From Leishmania mexicana MHOM/GT/2001/U1103 (lineage: Eukaryota > Euglenozoa > Kinetoplastea > Trypanosomatida > Trypanosomatidae), in contig NC_018331.1 in the NCBI RefSeq assembly GCF_000234665.1, forward strand, positions 682,001-746,000: a stretch of 64,000 nt of DNA. The letters run 5' to 3'. Below, piece by piece: positions 62,546 to 64,000 of the stretch. The notes beneath the pieces are model-generated. The model was given only the letters and a program-made list of their open reading frames with translations, made no database searches and was not told the DNA's origin. Every line of letters starts with the position of its first letter. Position 1 is the first letter of the stretch. The translations under genes were made by a program, and so were the position numbers.

Positions 62546-62778
62546 TGTGCTTCGTTGCGAGAAGGTGGAAGGGGGAGGGGTGCACTGCCTTGACGCCTTT
62601 TTTTAGTAGCAGCATTTTTTTTTGCGTTGACACAGACACACACACTCACACACATACGCGCACGCGAGCGGGGAGAGAGAGAGAATGGGGGGATGAGGAA
62701 TGGGGTGAAGGGCAAAAGGATGAAGTCTGTGCGAACCACAAAATAGATATCGCGCTAGCATGAGGAGAGCGGCTAGCG

Positions 62779-62787
62779 AAAAAAAAA

Positions 62788-62819
<32 letters not shown>

Positions 62820-62850
62820 TAGTAGTAGTAATAATAAAGATAATGATGAT
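62779..62850. repeat. A-run followed by (AAT)n/(AGT)n trinucleotide tract
   Basis: A ten-base A run, about ten TAA units, then TAG and TGA variants. It is unusually AT-rich for this genome. Confidence 0.85.
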
Positions 62851-63206
62851 ACGATAAAACAGAAGCGATGAAGAGAAAGCAAAGGTCGGTGATGGGGGAG
62901 GGAGGGGGAAAAAACGAAGCAAGCAACCGGTCCGTGCTTTGTGTGTGTGCGTGTGTGTAGAGGGGGGAAAAGGGGGGGACGGCGAATTGCAGATTCCTCC
63001 TTACTTTTTTGTGTGTGTGGTTTTTCTTCATGAAGGTGCCCACACCGACACACACACACACAACACGCACACAGTCGCACGCCAGCAAACGGGCAGAGGA
63101 AGCGGAAAGGAGGTGTGCTGAAGCAACGCGAACGCGAAAAACGACAGACACGGAGGAGACGACGGGTTGATGGGGAGGGGGGGTAGGAGATATCGAAATA
63201 AAGTGA

Positions 63207-63286
63207 GAGGAGGAGGTGGAGGTAGAGGAGGAGGAGGAGGAGGTGGAGGTGGAGGTGGAGGTGGAGGTGGAGGTGGAGGAGGAGGG
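63207..63286. repeat. (GGAGGT)n / (GGA)n tract
   Basis: About 80 bp built from GGAGGT and GGAGGA units, almost purine-only apart from the T's; a possible G-quadruplex or triplex former. Confidence 0.85.
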
Positions 63287-64000
63287 ACGAAGATAAAGAC
63301 GAAGGCGGAGGGAGGCACTCAACTGTCGATGTAAGAAAGAGCGTGAGTGAGAGAGAGCGAGAGAGCAGCATTTCTTCTTTTCCCAAGCTCAGAAGGCAGC
63401 AACAGCAACAGAAAAATCGACAGGCACACACACACACACGCACACACACACAGTGAGAAACTAGAAAGTAGCTAAGCAACCTAAGAAAAAAAAGCATGAG
63501 AATCGCAAGTAGCGAAGAGAGGAGCGTAAGCACGTCGTTTTGAAGTCTTTTTTCGTTGTTGTTTCGGTGGTAGGTCCGCCTCTGGACGTGCATGTGTGTG
63601 TCGTGAATGGCTTGGTCGGCGAGATGGGGAGAACGGGGAGAGCGGGCGGGCGGGAAAACCACCGAACAGCCACAGAAAAAAAAAACAGGCAGCCGCCATT
63701 CATGAAGAGCGTGCAGGAAGCGTGGCATCGCACCTTCCGTGACACGCATGCGCCAACGACGTCCATATGGACGTCCGAAAAAAAAAAAACGCAAACTGAG
63801 AGAGTCGCTGGTGACAGTGCCCCCCTCCCTCCCTCCCCCACTGCGGGTCGTGAATAGAGCTCACACACGACATACCAAAAAAAAAATAAACATACGCGAC
63901 TCAACACAGAAAAAAAAGGATGCGCAACGTCATCTTCCGTTTCCCGAAACCGGCAAGCACCCGCAGCGCGCCCCTCATGCAGCAAAGCAGCAGCGAGACG

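Larger units (their letters stand above)
61524..64000 (-). other. 5' flank of the LAMMER kinase gene, to window edge
   Basis: No coding gene. It holds a near-perfect inverted repeat (62116-62183), (GT)n (62505-62542), a TAA/TAG trinucleotide tract (62779-62850), a GGAGGT tract (63207-63286), and many A/G-rich plus-strand runs that give pyrimidine tracts in the transcript, including one close to the start codon (about 61539-61562). Confidence 0.6.

Noticed and set aside
1..64000. Spliced-leader RNA, 5S rRNA, U-snRNA or 7SL genes
   Set aside because: Looked for the conserved cores of these RNAs near strand borders and by the tRNA-like unit; none was recognised by eye.

Overview
This window is nuclear DNA of a trypanosomatid, most likely Leishmania or a close relative. 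The evidence is: long intron-less reading frames on one strand over tens of kilobases, spacers full of polypyrimidine/polypurine tracts and (GT)n/(CA)n runs as expected for trans-splicing and polyadenylation, GC-rich codon use, and ~480-bp elements in 3' untranslated regions that look like SIDER-type degenerate retroposons. The species cannot be fixed from the sequence alone.

Layout. Positions 1-8335 form the end of a plus-strand polycistronic unit: an eroded ABCG half-transporter (1-1271), translation release factor eRF1 (2293-3654), a badly decayed phosphoglycerate kinase (about 5090-6146) and a BAR-domain-like protein (7313-8335). Positions 13619-64000 form a minus-strand unit running the other way. 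In transcription order it carries a LAMMER/CLK kinase with a giant disordered tail (61523-56340), a hypothetical protein with a Cys cluster and a coiled coil (52561-49421), a CK1-like kinase (46420-44714), a CWH43-type GPI-lipid remodelling protein (39243-35065), TBCCD1 (32159-30459) and a cytoplasmic dynein-2 (retrograde IFT) heavy chain (27031-13619). The two units converge on 8336-13618, a strand-switch region where RNA polymerase II transcription should end. Its core (about 10390-12745) is a GC-rich island unlike every other spacer here, followed by an A-rich stretch.

The genes do not form a metabolic pathway. Trypanosomatid polycistrons are not functional operons, although TBCCD1 and dynein-2 both serve basal body/flagellum biology. 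Regulation is probably post-transcriptional, which makes the 3'UTR elements relevant. Two almost identical ~480-bp copies in the same orientation (29475-29955 and 54135-54613) flank TBCCD1, CWH43, the CK1-like kinase and the hypothetical gene. A decayed relative lies at about 33110-33315. Beside it, on the minus strand, is a tRNA-like unit with A-box, B-box and T8 run (33345-33432).

No CRISPR arrays, bacterial-type operons, rRNA genes, intact tRNAs or spliced-leader genes were seen.
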